Source of the DNA: Canariomyces notabilis
Taxonomy: Eukaryota > Ascomycota > Sordariomycetes > Sordariales > Chaetomiaceae
Assembly (NCBI RefSeq): GCF_033297395.1
Contig: NW_027041860.1
Location: 167,342-231,341 of the forward strand
Length of the DNA: 64,000 nucleotides
Reading direction: 5' to 3'
The notes under the pieces are model-generated. The model searched no databases. It had not been told where the DNA came from and was given only the letters and a program-made list of their open reading frames with translations. Positions 10,492 to 19,788 of the stretch are shown piece by piece (position 1 is the stretch's first letter; every line of letters begins with the position of its first letter). Position numbers and translations under genes: made by a program.

Positions 10492-11904
10492 ATGCGACTT
10501 CCGCCAAGTCTCGTCCATCTGCCTCTCCGTATCATTTCCTATCCCGCAACACGCGCTCTGTTGGTGTGCAGCCTGATTTGGCTCTTCGGCTTCAGCTACG
10601 GCCGTCTTTTCCTCTGGCGCGACCCCCACAGTGCCTACTTCCGTTCCGAGTCCGTGTATGACCTCGACTACTCCGCCGTGCGCCAAAACCAATCCCGCGA
10701 GTTCATCGCCCAAGTAACACGCGATGCAGCCGAAAATCTCGACAATGGCGCCGGCGAAGGGAGGATGAGCAAGGCGGGCGACACACCCGCACTGTGCGCC
10801 ATGTTTGTGACGGTCCGTCGCGAAAGCGAAACCGCGCGGCTGTACCTCGCGGATGCAGTGGGCTCGATGCTTGCAGGGCTGGATCCTCGCGAGCGCACCG
10901 CCCTCAATCTTAGTCTGCTTTTCGCCGACACAGACCCGACGCGGCACCCGGACTGGGACGCGCCATGGGTGAAGGCGCTGGTTGACGACGCATCTGGGTA
11001 CAAGGGGCTGACGGATTTGCAGAGCGCGGGCCTACGCAAAGCTGAGGAGGAACGTGATCTGCAGCTCAAGGGCGTCTTCGACTACGTGTACGTGCTGGAG
11101 CGATGCTTGGAAGAGACCACGGCGCCGTTTATTGCGGTTCTGGAAGACGATATTGTCTTTTCGGCGGATTGGATGGCGCGCACTTTGCGTGGTTTGCAGT
11201 ACATTGTGCGGGACCGCCAGCCCTCCGAAGCGGAGAATGGGACCGACTGGCTGTACCTGCGGCTGTTCTATACTGAGACGCATCTTGGATGGGTAGCCGA
11301 CGAGGACTGGTGGTACGGCCACTTGCCCCTGACGCTGGGGCTCTCCGCGGCGTGCACGGCTACAGCCCTCCTTGTACTACGGAGTCTAGGCTGCGGGTCG
11401 CGGTTGCGTCTCGATCTGGCCACCATTGCCGTGGTCTCGGTGTTGGTGGCGCCAAGTTTCACCGTCCTGGCTTTCATGGCGGGCAAACACAATCTGCCGC
11501 TACGAGGTAGCCTCCACTCAAGAGGCCCTTTGGCCGCGTCCACTTCGTCGGCCGGCGTCGTCCCTATGGACAAGCACGGGTGTTGCACACAGGCCTTAGT
11601 CTTCAACCGGCTGGCATTGCCGGGGCTCATTCAGGCGCTGCGCCAGAAAGAGCGGGGCCAGACAGACATGATGATCGAGGAGTACGCGGATGCCATCGGC
11701 ACCAAGAGGTTCGCGATGGGTGATCAGGTAGCCCAGCACGTCGGCCTGGTCAGCAGCCGTGGGATGTCGGCTGAAAACACGCGCAGCGTATGGGCCTTCT
11801 GGTTCGAGGCGTACAAGCCCCATGAGGTGGAAAGGCGTCACCAGAAGGCGCTTGAGGAAGTGGATTGGTCCATGTTTGCGAAGCTCGCTGGTGCTGGCAT
11901 ATAA
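10492..11904 (+). CDS. PGAP4-like glycosyltransferase (GPI-anchor side-chain type)
   Basis: Single exon, 470 aa. The N-terminal signal anchor (residues about 21-40, ALLVCSLIWLFGFSYGRLFL) predicts a type II Golgi enzyme. The GT-A-like domain has the acidic metal/nucleotide motif LEDDIVF with Glu218-Asp219-Asp220. It is interrupted by two hydrophobic segments (about 279-300 and 310-330) and then resumes with CCTQALVFNRLALPGLIQAL. A GT-A fold split by two inserted membrane helices is the hallmark of PGAP4/TMEM246, which adds GalNAc to GPI glycans in mammals. In fungi the sugar and acceptor are not established, so the exact reaction is inference. The last part (YADAIGTKRFAMGDQVAQHV) matches the usual family ending. 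Confidence 0.78.
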   Translation: MRLPPSLVHLPLRIISYPATRALLVCSLIWLFGFSYGRLFLWRDPHSAYFRSESVYDLDYSAVRQNQSREFIAQVTRDAAENLDNGAGEGRMSKAGDTPALCAMFVTVRRESETARLYLADAVGSMLAGLDPRERTALNLSLLFADTDPTRHPDWDAPWVKALVDDASGYKGLTDLQSAGLRKAEEERDLQLKGVFDYVYVLERCLEETTAPFIAVLEDDIVFSADWMARTLRGLQYIVRDRQPSEAENGTDWLYLRLFYTETHLGWVADEDWWYGHLPLTLGLSAACTATALLVLRSLGCGSRLRLDLATIAVVSVLVAPSFTVLAFMAGKHNLPLRGSLHSRGPLAASTSSAGVVPMDKHGCCTQALVFNRLALPGLIQALRQKERGQTDMMIEEYADAIGTKRFAMGDQVAQHVGLVSSRGMSAENTRSVWAFWFEAYKPHEVERRHQKALEEVDWSMFAKLAGAGI

Positions 11905-12381
11905 AGCGGCTAGTACTTCTATATACGTTTGGATATTTGTTGCATAGACGATTTAATCACATGTTATCCTCTCCCTCTTGCGTTCCTCGCAGCTTGAGCT
12001 CCTCTCCGCGCAGAGTACCGTGCTCACTGAGCAGAACGAAGCGCAGACTGTTCGTTCTGCGCAGTGAGCACAGTCGATAGCCTTGTACTGTACTCCGTAT
12101 GGAGGAGCGATAGCAGCTGCTTGGTGGGGAAGCTGCTTTGATAGCTCAGAACCCCGCAGCTCCCCACAACAGCAGATTTGCCCCGCAGCCTCGCCTTCAA
12201 GTTTCCAGCAAACTGTCCACTGTTTGCATTGGCACACGACGCTTATGCCGAAGGTGCCGACAGGCTGTGAACATACCTGTGGCCGAAAGACCCGACACGC
12301 CTCACTTCCAGTACCCTCGTGTACGCCACTCCACTGTTCCGACGTATTATTCCATTCCAACAATAAGTGCTCCTGTCAGTC
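11905..12381. other. Intergenic region between glycosyltransferase and NMT
   Basis: It contains a strong inverted repeat (12020-12071, listed separately) and the NMT 5' leader. No gene seen. Confidence 0.5.
12020..12071. repeat. 21-nt inverted repeat with 10-nt loop
   Basis: Arms 12020-12040 (GTGCTCACTGAGCAGAACGAA) and 12051-12071 are complementary except for one position, with GCGCAGACTG between them. In RNA this would form a very stable hairpin. It sits about 115 nt after the glycosyltransferase stop and 310 nt before the NMT start, so it could be in the 3' UTR of the former or the leader of the latter. It could also be the relic of a small palindromic element. Confidence 0.7.
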
Positions 12382-14217
12382 ATGGCGGAGGAGTCGAAGC
12401 AGGTCGATCCGACCAAGGAGCGCGACGCCCAAGTCACCGCCGAGGCCGGGGATAACCTCACCTCTGGCAAACAACCTACCGCCGAATCTGACGAAGAATC
12501 CGCCTCGGAAGCTGAAGAAGGCGCCACAAAAGATGCTGCTGCGGCCGGCGACGGTGAAGGATCGTCAAAGAAGAAGAAGAAGAAGAGCAAGCGAAAGAAG
12601 GTCAAACAGACGCTGATCGAGGCGCTGGGCGGGGCTGCGGCAGGCCAGGCCGCCATTGATCCAAAGAAGGCGATTGAAGGCTTGACGCCCCAACAGATCA
12701 ACGAATTTATGGCCCTCAACCCTGCGCTGGCCAATGAGCTCCGTGCCGGCGAGGGGTCCTCGAACAACACCGCTAGCGCCATCGAGGCGTTCAAGAAACT
12801 CAAGCTTCAGGACATCATGACCGGGCTAGCCAGCAGCGGGAAGAACCGCAAGGACATGGCGTCGTACAAGTTCTGGAGCACACAGCCAGTACCGCAGTTT
12901 GGGGAGGAGCCGGCCAAGCTCATTGAGGAGGGGCCGTTGAAGATTCAGGATGTAAAGGACATTGCTACTGAGCCAATCCCTCTTGCTCTCGAGCAGTTTC
13001 GCTGGGTTACAATGGATCTTACCAACGAACACGAGCTCGAGGAGGTTGAGAAGCTGTTGTACGGTCACTACGTCGAGGACGACGAGGCCATGTTTAGGTT
13101 CAAATACTCTGCCTCGCTTCTTAGATGGCAAGTCCCCCGGCAAACGGAATATGGGGTTTAATGCTGACAACCGTTTCCAGGTCTCTCCTGTCCCCGGGGT
13201 GGAGGAAGGAATGGCATATTGGGATACGCAGTGGAAACACGCTTTGTGCCTTCATCTCGGCCATCCCGACCAATATTCGGGTGCGGGACAAGGTCCTCCG
13301 CGGGTCCGAAGTCAACTTCCTATGTGTTCATAAGAAGCTGAGGGGCAAGCGTCTCACGCCGGTGCTGATCAAGGAGGTTACGCGGCGCATCAACCTTGAG
13401 GGCATCTGGCAAGCCATCTACACCGGCGGCATCGTTCTCCCCAAGCCGGTCAGCACCTGCCGTTATTACCACCGCGCATTGAACTGGATGAAGCTGTATG
13501 AGGTGGGCTTTAGCCCTTGTCCGCCAAACAGCAAGCCCGCCATCCAGGCCAGGAAGTACAAAGTGCCCGAAAATACGTCGCTCCGCGGGCTTCGTGAGAT
13601 GGAGGCCAAAGACCTAGACGCAGTGCATAGCCTCCTTGAGAGGTACCTGAAACGGTTTGAGCTTACCCCAGAATGGAATAAGGAGGAGGTCGAGCACTGG
13701 TTGCTGCACAAGAAGGACGCGCCGGGAGAGCAGGTTATTTGGTGTTATGTCGTGGAGGTGAGCTTTACAACGCTCTCCTGTCAGTGCAAAATTGGTGTGC
13801 TAACATATACCACAGGACGACTCTGGGAAGGTCACTGATTTTTTCTCCTTCTACTGCCTCGAATCCTCCGTGATCCAATCGAGCAAATATTCGTCGATTC
13901 GCGCGGCCTACCTATTTTACTACGGCACCGAGGTCGGCCTTACTACTCCGGTGGACCGCTCAGCGCTGAAGGCGCGCCTAAACGCCCTCATAGCTGATGC
14001 GCTCATCCTGGCCAAGCGACACAACTTTGATGTGTTCAATGCTCTGTCGCTGATGGACAACCCAATGTTCCTTGAGCAGCAGAAGTTTGGCCCGGGTGAT
14101 GGCCAGCTTCATTACTATCTCTTCAACTACAAGGCTAATCCCATCCACGGAGGAGTGAACAGGATGAACCAGCTGGAGGATGGAGTCGAGAGCGGTGTTG
14201 GTTTCGTCATGCTTTAA
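12382..14217 (+). CDS. NMT1: Glycylpeptide N-tetradecanoyltransferase (N-myristoyltransferase)
   Basis: Transfers myristate from myristoyl-CoA to N-terminal glycines; cytosolic/ribosome-associated and essential in fungi that have been tested. Three exons: 12382-13127, 13181-13757, 13816-14217, giving 574 aa. The N-terminal 75 residues are acidic and then poly-Lys (KKKKKKSKRKK), the ribosome-binding type tail. Family blocks follow: DMASYKFWSTQPVPQFGE, the substrate-binding core with NFLCVHKKLRGKRLTPVLI and YYHRALNWMKLYEVGF, then FFSFYCLESSV and the C-terminal GVGFVML, whose free carboxylate is catalytic in this family. The first intron uses a GC donor (TG|GCAAGT, 13128) instead of GT; splicing there is required to read RWSLLSPGWRKEWHIG. 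A GTG 15 nt upstream is in frame but the ATG at 12382 is the natural start. Confidence 0.96.
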
Positions 14218-14456
14218 TCGTCGGGCGCGGTGGCCACTGGGAGGCGGATGTATGTGTGTGAAATATCATGTGTCGCGGAACTTGTTGGCAGTATCCCAGT
14301 GGAAATGAGACATGTGTGTTGCTGAGGAACAGCAAGCGTGTGGCAATGCTAAAAACAGGACTCAAATTTCTACCCACAGCACCTCATATGCTCTATGATC
14401 TAACAAACGCCACCAATCTCACCCCAAGCCAGTCACTGTAGCAATAATTAAGTACC

Positions 14457-15723
14457 CTACCGCCCATCCAACCGCTCCCCAAGCTTACACATCTCCTCAA
14501 CGACCCCGTTGAACCACTCCCATCTCTCCACCAACGGCGCGTGGCCCATGCCGTCAATGATCATGCCGCGCCCGGGACGCAGGAACTCGATCAGCTTTCG
14601 GCCATGCGGCACGCTGATCATGCCGTCCTCGGTGCCGTGCATGACCAGGATGCGCTCGCGCCCGACAGCATCGGCCATGTCGGCCAGCTGCGCGGGGCTC
14701 TTCCTGTGCCACCCGGCGGCGATCAGCTGCAGGAGGAAGCCCTTGAGCCCGAACCGCGCCGGGTCCAGCCGCTTGTGCACCTCCTGCGCCACGAACCGGT
14801 GCGCGTTGCTCGGAAACCGCAGGTACTCGCTGCTGCTGTCTGGGCCCGGCGGCGAGCAGTACGGTGTTGTGGCCGGCGAGGGTAGGTGCACGTCGTCCGG
14901 CAGGGGCAGCCAGGCCCGGGCGAACAGCTGCCGCGCGGCGTCGGCCACGGACCGGTCCATGGTCTTCGGCACCAGCATTGACATGCGGTTGGCCATGTTC
15001 TCGGCGAAGGTGGTGGTGTTTTCGATGGCCGCCGCGGTGCAGATCAGCGAGAGCGAGCTGATGGCGGACGGGATCAGGCAGGCTAGTTCCTGCGCGATCA
15101 TGCCCCCCATCGAGATGCCCACCACGTGCAGGCTGCGTGAAGGTGGTAGGGATGATGGTGAAGATGATGATGATGGGTCCAGGGGGAAAGAGGGCAGCCA
15201 GTTGACGTGGACCAGCACCTCGGCAATGTCGCGCGCCATCTCGCTCGTGCTGTACCGCATCAGCGGCTTGTCGCTGTCGCCCATGCCGCGGTTGTCAATG
15301 AGCAGGACGGAATACTCATCACGGCGCTCGTGGCCGAAATGGAGCGTCTGGCGTTGCCAGGCGTTCTTGAGGCCGCCGAGACCCATAATGAGCTAAAAGG
15401 GGTGGAGGGAGGGAGGGTACGGTGAGTTGGGTACACCAAGCAGGAATAGTTCTGGTGAGATGAGACTCACGATGAGCTTGATCGGACCGGAGCCATCTTT
15501 GCAGTGGTGATTATGTCAGCCTATGTTTTGTTGTTCATGATCGGGGGTCCGGATCGAACAAACGGATTTCCCAGCTAATGTTGATCGGTCCGCCGCGGCC
15601 TTCTGCGACGGGCGCTAACCCTTGGCGGTCCGGCTCGAGCTTCCACATGGCGGTTGGGAAGGCCGGGTGCTTGATGACCTCGGCAACGGTTGGGACCGGC
15701 GGCCATGGCGTTGCCGGTGCCAT
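14457..15723 (-). CDS. Alpha/beta-hydrolase fold protein
   Basis: Three exons: 15723-15564, a 26-nt micro-exon 15496-15471, and 15392-14457, giving 373 aa. The joined text reads NISWEIHGSGPIKLILIMGL then GGLKNAWQRQ, matching the beta-strand and oxyanion region of Abhydrolase_1 proteins. The nucleophile elbow VVGISMGGMIAQE puts the serine at about 156. The acid is probably in MHGTEDGMIS and the histidine in DGMGHAPLVER, so the triad looks complete. A Ser-rich insertion (PSSSSSPSSLPPS) lies just before the elbow strand. The ATG at 15723 (MAPATPWPPVPTVAEVI) is the first in frame. No signal peptide; the substrate is unknown. It is convergent with NMT. Confidence 0.85.
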
Positions 15724-17053
15724 GCTTGGCAGAAATATGGCTTGGTGTTGGCGCGGAGCGGGATGCTGTGTTGCGATGGACTTCGGGTTGTACAACCGAT
15801 ACGGATGGGCGCCGTCAAAGGAGGTTGTTGCTCGGCGCCGAAATGGTTTGCCTCGGCATCGCCGCGGCCCGCCCGGTTAAGAGGTGGCCTGTGCGTCATT
15901 CTGCAAAGCACCAGTATACTATTCGACGTACTTCGTACTCCGTACATACACCACAGAAGGTTAACTTGCAAACAAGGGTTCATAATCAAGAGAAAAGGAT
16001 CTCTAGCCAAGACCCGGCAGAGCCAAACCATATTGTCTTCACAGAACCGCACTTCCCATGAACAAGCTTCCCGGTGTCTGCCAAGCTACCAAGGCCGTGC
16101 TACTTGAGCGCGTGGAATCAGTCCGCGTCTCTGACGCGTGCCTTCCAGGCTTGGCATCTACGGTAATCTGCAGGTAGTAAGTACTCTTTGTGCTGCACGG
16201 AGTAAAAATGTATACAGTGTATACAGTAAGACACCGCATTGCACTTTACTGTGTAAGGTAACTTGCAGGCATTTACAACTCAGCACCGAGTGCTGCCAAA
16301 TATATCCTTTCCCTAGGTCAGCCTACATAGGAAGGTGATCGCATGGCCCTTTACTAGAAGACTATCTTCTGGTTGATCTTGGTTTGTAGCTCCCCTAGTA
16401 GCGTCTACTACTGGGAGGGACAAGTAGTACAACTGTCCGGTAAACCTGTCGCGGTCGAAGTGGGTCTAGAAGAGTAAGGTAATTACGGACTTTACAACGC
16501 GCAGAGAGAGCAATACTGACCTTTAGAGATTTACCTAACCTGAGCCTCTAGGGTTGAAATCGACTCTCGAAAGCGAGCGAAATCGCCGACCTTAGACACC
16601 CCGGCCCCTGGGATGTCCTGGATTTACATTGATTGCAATCGGGACAATGCCAGCCCAATCAGCTAAAAATGGCTCTGAGAAATGGCTCGGGTCAGCTTTC
16701 TGTCCGACGACAGTCAGTCGGTCCCCATACTCTTACTCAATCCCAGTCATCGACTACCCCTTTCGGCGCCTCGAAAACAAATGAATGCGACCAAAACAGG
16801 CCAGCGAAGTCGCCTCCCCATCTGGTCGGTCAGGAAGTTGAGGAGTCTTACTAGGGGATCGCCCGAACCATCCAACTTGCCAAGTTCAAACAATTTGGCA
16901 TTGTGGCAGCGCCAGGGGATACCACTTGCGGAGCGAATCCATGCCTCCGAGGATATAAGAAGCTCCATCTCGACGTAGAGTCCCGTAGGCACTTCGGTGG
17001 CTGGCACCTGGCCGGACTCCCTGACCTTCACCTCACCTGATTACCGGCCCAAG
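15724..17053. other. Intergenic, divergent promoters
   Basis: 1.3 kb without a supported gene between the hydrolase (minus) and the secreted protein (plus). It includes scattered TGTATACAGTGTATACAGTA-type short repeats near 16208-16228. Confidence 0.45.
16954..16960 (+). promoter_or_regulatory. Candidate TATA box of the secreted-protein gene
   Basis: TATAAGA lies 94-100 nt before the ATG at 17054, a normal distance for a fungal TATA element with a leader of about 65 nt. The call rests on sequence only. Confidence 0.4.
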
Positions 17054-18405
17054 ATGAGAGTATCCTTTTCCCGGCTCGTCACCGCCGCGGCGGTGCTGGT
17101 CTCCTCTACAGTGGCACTTGACCCCTACAACTGCAACGGCACCGTCAAGGAGCGAAATGGAGCAGACTTCATCCTGGTCCGGCAAGCTGACAACCCAAAC
17201 GTGGCTTCCCTCGCCAAAATCTTCGCAGCCAAGGGCAAGAATGTGTCGGTTGCCCACGTCTTCAACGACGGCAATCACAAAATGACCACCGATCGGAACG
17301 GGTACAAGCACTGGGAGAAGACGGCAGATTACGACGACGAGAACACCACGAAGTGGACGCCTCAGGGCGTGACTGGCACGTGGGGTGAGTGGTACTGCCA
17401 AGATGCCAACGCAGTCCGTCTTTCCGCGGTGGCATGCTGACACGGTTGAATCAAGATGCTCTGGATGCCGGGACATACGAGGGCAAGGACGGATGGCTAG
17501 TCTCGTGGTACACCGGCAGCGACGATAGCGTCAGAATCTCGTTTGTCGACAAGTCCAACGACAAGTATCGCAACGCTCTGCTAGTGTATCCGCATGCTGC
17601 CGACAACTTCCGGTAAGTCCAAGTTTATCCTAGCCCTCGCCATGTACTTGGGGAGTTGGGGTCATGCTAACATGGAAAACAGAGAAGTGCCAGTTCATTC
17701 AGGCGGCATTGTCTGGTACGGCAACACCCTGTGGGTGGTTGACACAAAAAACGGAATCCGTGTCTTTGACATGGACAACATCTGGCAAGTAAGCAGCGGC
17801 GATAACGTGGGCAAGAACGCCGACGGCACATACTCGGCCAGAGGCTACAAATATGTCATCCCGCAAATCAGGTACATTCGACTCCTTGGATATCTTGGTT
17901 AACCTGCTCGCAATACTAACGGAACATGCCTGCCAGGTGGTACAAATGGTCGGGTACCAAGCCCTTCCGCCACAGCTACGTCGCCCTCGACAGGACGACC
18001 AGCCCGGACAGCCTCATCGTTGGCGAGTACCAAACCGACAGCAGCGCCGTCCCCGTGCGTGTGGTTCGCTATCCGCTTGACTACACGACGCGCACACTGA
18101 AGGCGGGCTCCGACGGCAAGACCACCAAGGCCTCGTGGGCATATTGCCTGAACATCGACAGCGTCCAGGGTGTGGTTTCGGCCAAGGGCAAGTTTTACAT
18201 TTCGTCAAGCAACGGCGCCGGCAAGAACGGTGACCTGTTTGCCTGGGTCCCAGGATCGACCGCGCACAAAAAGACGGGCTTCTATCCGCCAGGCCCGGAG
18301 GACCTCAGTTACGACAAGCGCAACGGCGGCAGGCTGTACACGGTGACAGAGCACCCCGGAAAACGGTACATTGTCCCCAAAGCCATCAGCGCGGTCGATG
18401 CCTGA
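17054..18405 (+). CDS. Secreted protein of unknown function, probable beta-propeller-like fold
   Basis: Four exons: 17054-17384, 17456-17612, 17683-17871, 17937-18405, giving 381 aa; all junctions keep frame and the third intron has a TACTAAC branch. A signal peptide (MRVSFSRLVTAAAVLVSSTV, cleavage after about 21, ALD) predicts export. The mature part has repeated WYG/VVDTKNGIRVFD, SLIVGEYQTDSSAVPVRVV and VQGVVSAKGKFYISSSNG strings. These recall blades of a propeller ('value shown, then next value') but carry no named catalytic motif. N-glycosylation sequons occur (NGT, NVS, NTT). I recall similar secreted proteins in actinomycetes, which would suggest ancient transfer, but I cannot verify that here. 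Expression is probably from the TATA element at 16954. Confidence 0.78.
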
Positions 18406-18691
18406 TTCAGTTCTCGATGAGACAAACCTTGAACTTGAAGATTTCGGGCCAGATCGGTTTGGTGCAAAGTTGGGTCATAACCTCTTTTGGGGCGAATACT
18501 GCTACCCAGTCACAAGATTTGTCTCATCCGTTGCCCTAAAGCAATCACACTATCGACAGACACTGGAGGGACTCGAGATCGTGACTTTTACTCGGTCCAT
18601 CGAAAACAGGAACTCGAGTCCATAGTCTATACGCGGGCGTCTTCCCGATGACCCAGCCGTGGCTGGCACATGTAGCGCTGACGTCATAGGC
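18406..18691. other. 3' flank up to the transposon
   Basis: Downstream region of the secreted-protein gene. The last six bases (18686-18691, ATAGGC) form the left copy of the direct repeat flanking the element that follows. Confidence 0.5.
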
Positions 18692-18745
18692 TACGGCGGC
18701 TGTTTGGCGGAAGTGTGCCAAAACCCAAAACCACGAAAATTTTTC
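18692..18745 (+). repeat. Left terminal inverted repeat of the 1.1-kb element
   Basis: Pairs with 19735-19788. The most conserved 26 nt are identical in both arms (from TTTGGCGGAAGTGTGCCAAA onward). Differences elsewhere are single substitutions and a one-base length change in the A-run. Confidence 0.75.
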
Positions 18746-19319
18746 TTCGCCCACCCCCGGGTAGGCTTTCGGAACCCTACGGTTTTGCAGCATAACTGCA
18801 ATAAGTGAATTTTTAGCCACAGTCAACCCCAACTTTTCCACCTACAGTACGCTTACTGCAACTATGCAATTGAGTGTACTTGACTACATTGCTCAATTGT
18901 AGGGCGACTATAGTAGTTGGCTCACTGGCTTGCCCAGGGCTTCCTTGCTCTCGCTGTCCTAGCTGGACCATACTAGCCATCATTGCCATCATCTAGCAGA
19001 AGTCCTCTACAATATTCCTCCCACTTATTTCCCTAGTATAGCCCATCCACTACGACTTAGGTTCGATGCTCCTAGGGATCTTAGCTATATAGCCACTAGG
19101 CATTGTAAAGTTATATAACCTTGCAGGCCGTAGGCTCGTAAGTGCTTGAAGAGCTAGTTCCTCGAGTAGAAGGCTGCGCCGTAGGCTCGGCAGGCGCAGG
19201 GCAAAGAAGGTAACGAAGGCAACGAAGTTGAACATAGCTTGCTAGCCCGTAGCAAAGTCGTACATAACTGGGCACACGTATAAGTAATTGACTAGGCGCG
19301 TATAGATATAGGTAGCTAG

Positions 19320-19373
19320 GCAGTCGAATTAGCTAGAGCAGTCGAATTAGCTAGGGCAGTCGAATTCGCTGAA
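19320..19373 (+). repeat. 18-nt tandem repeat, three copies
   Basis: Unit GCAGTCGAATTAGCTAGG, with copies starting at 19320, 19338 and 19356. The third copy has diverged (CGAATTCGCTGAA). It lies inside the decayed transposon. Confidence 0.75.
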
Positions 19374-19734
19374 TTAGCTAAATTGCCTAGAAAAAAGCGA
19401 TTCCTAGGCACTTAGCAAATTCACTTTAACTTTCTCGCAGGGCATACAAGCCACAGTATTACCACAGTTGCCAGTCACCTCCAGGCAGCTCACATCACTA
19501 GGAACGCTCTTACTACTAGAGCTCGATTGGAAGCCATTCAATTAGAATAGAAAGGTACACTATACTCCATAGTAACGAAGAGGAAGAGACTCAAGCGCGC
19601 TAAGGGTACCGGTACAATTGAGCAGTAACTGGGTAAAAGGATGTCGGAGGAAAAGAAGGCTTGTGGGCAATTCTTAAATTGAATTTAAATAGAATTTAAC
19701 GGGGTAGGGTTTACTGCCCAAGCATGAGCCTAGT

Positions 19735-19788
19735 AAAAAGTTTTGTGGTTTTTGGGTTTTGGCACACTTCCGCCAAATAGGCGCCGTA
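19735..19788 (-). repeat. Right terminal inverted repeat of the 1.1-kb element
   Basis: Reverse complement of the left arm at 18692-18745, immediately followed on the plus strand by ATAGGC. Confidence 0.75.

Larger units (their letters stand above)
18692..19788. mobile_element. Decayed DNA transposon (non-autonomous or relic), 1.1 kb
   Basis: Long terminal inverted repeats bound an AT-rich interior that is compositionally unlike the neighbouring genes. The left end begins TACGGCGGCTGTTTGGCGG and the right end, read inward, TACGGCGCCTATTTGGCGG. Both continue with AAGTGTGCCAAAACCCAAAA. An identical ATAGGC sits immediately outside each end (18686-18691 and 19789-19794), as expected for a target-site duplication. 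Inside are an 18-nt tandem repeat and short stop-interrupted frames. A minus-strand fragment (19050-19235, ending YNFTMPSGYIAKIPRSIE) could be a transposase remnant but is too short to assign. The superfamily is undetermined; six identical flanking bases could be part of a longer, mutated duplication such as the 8 bp of hAT elements. Confidence 0.75.
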
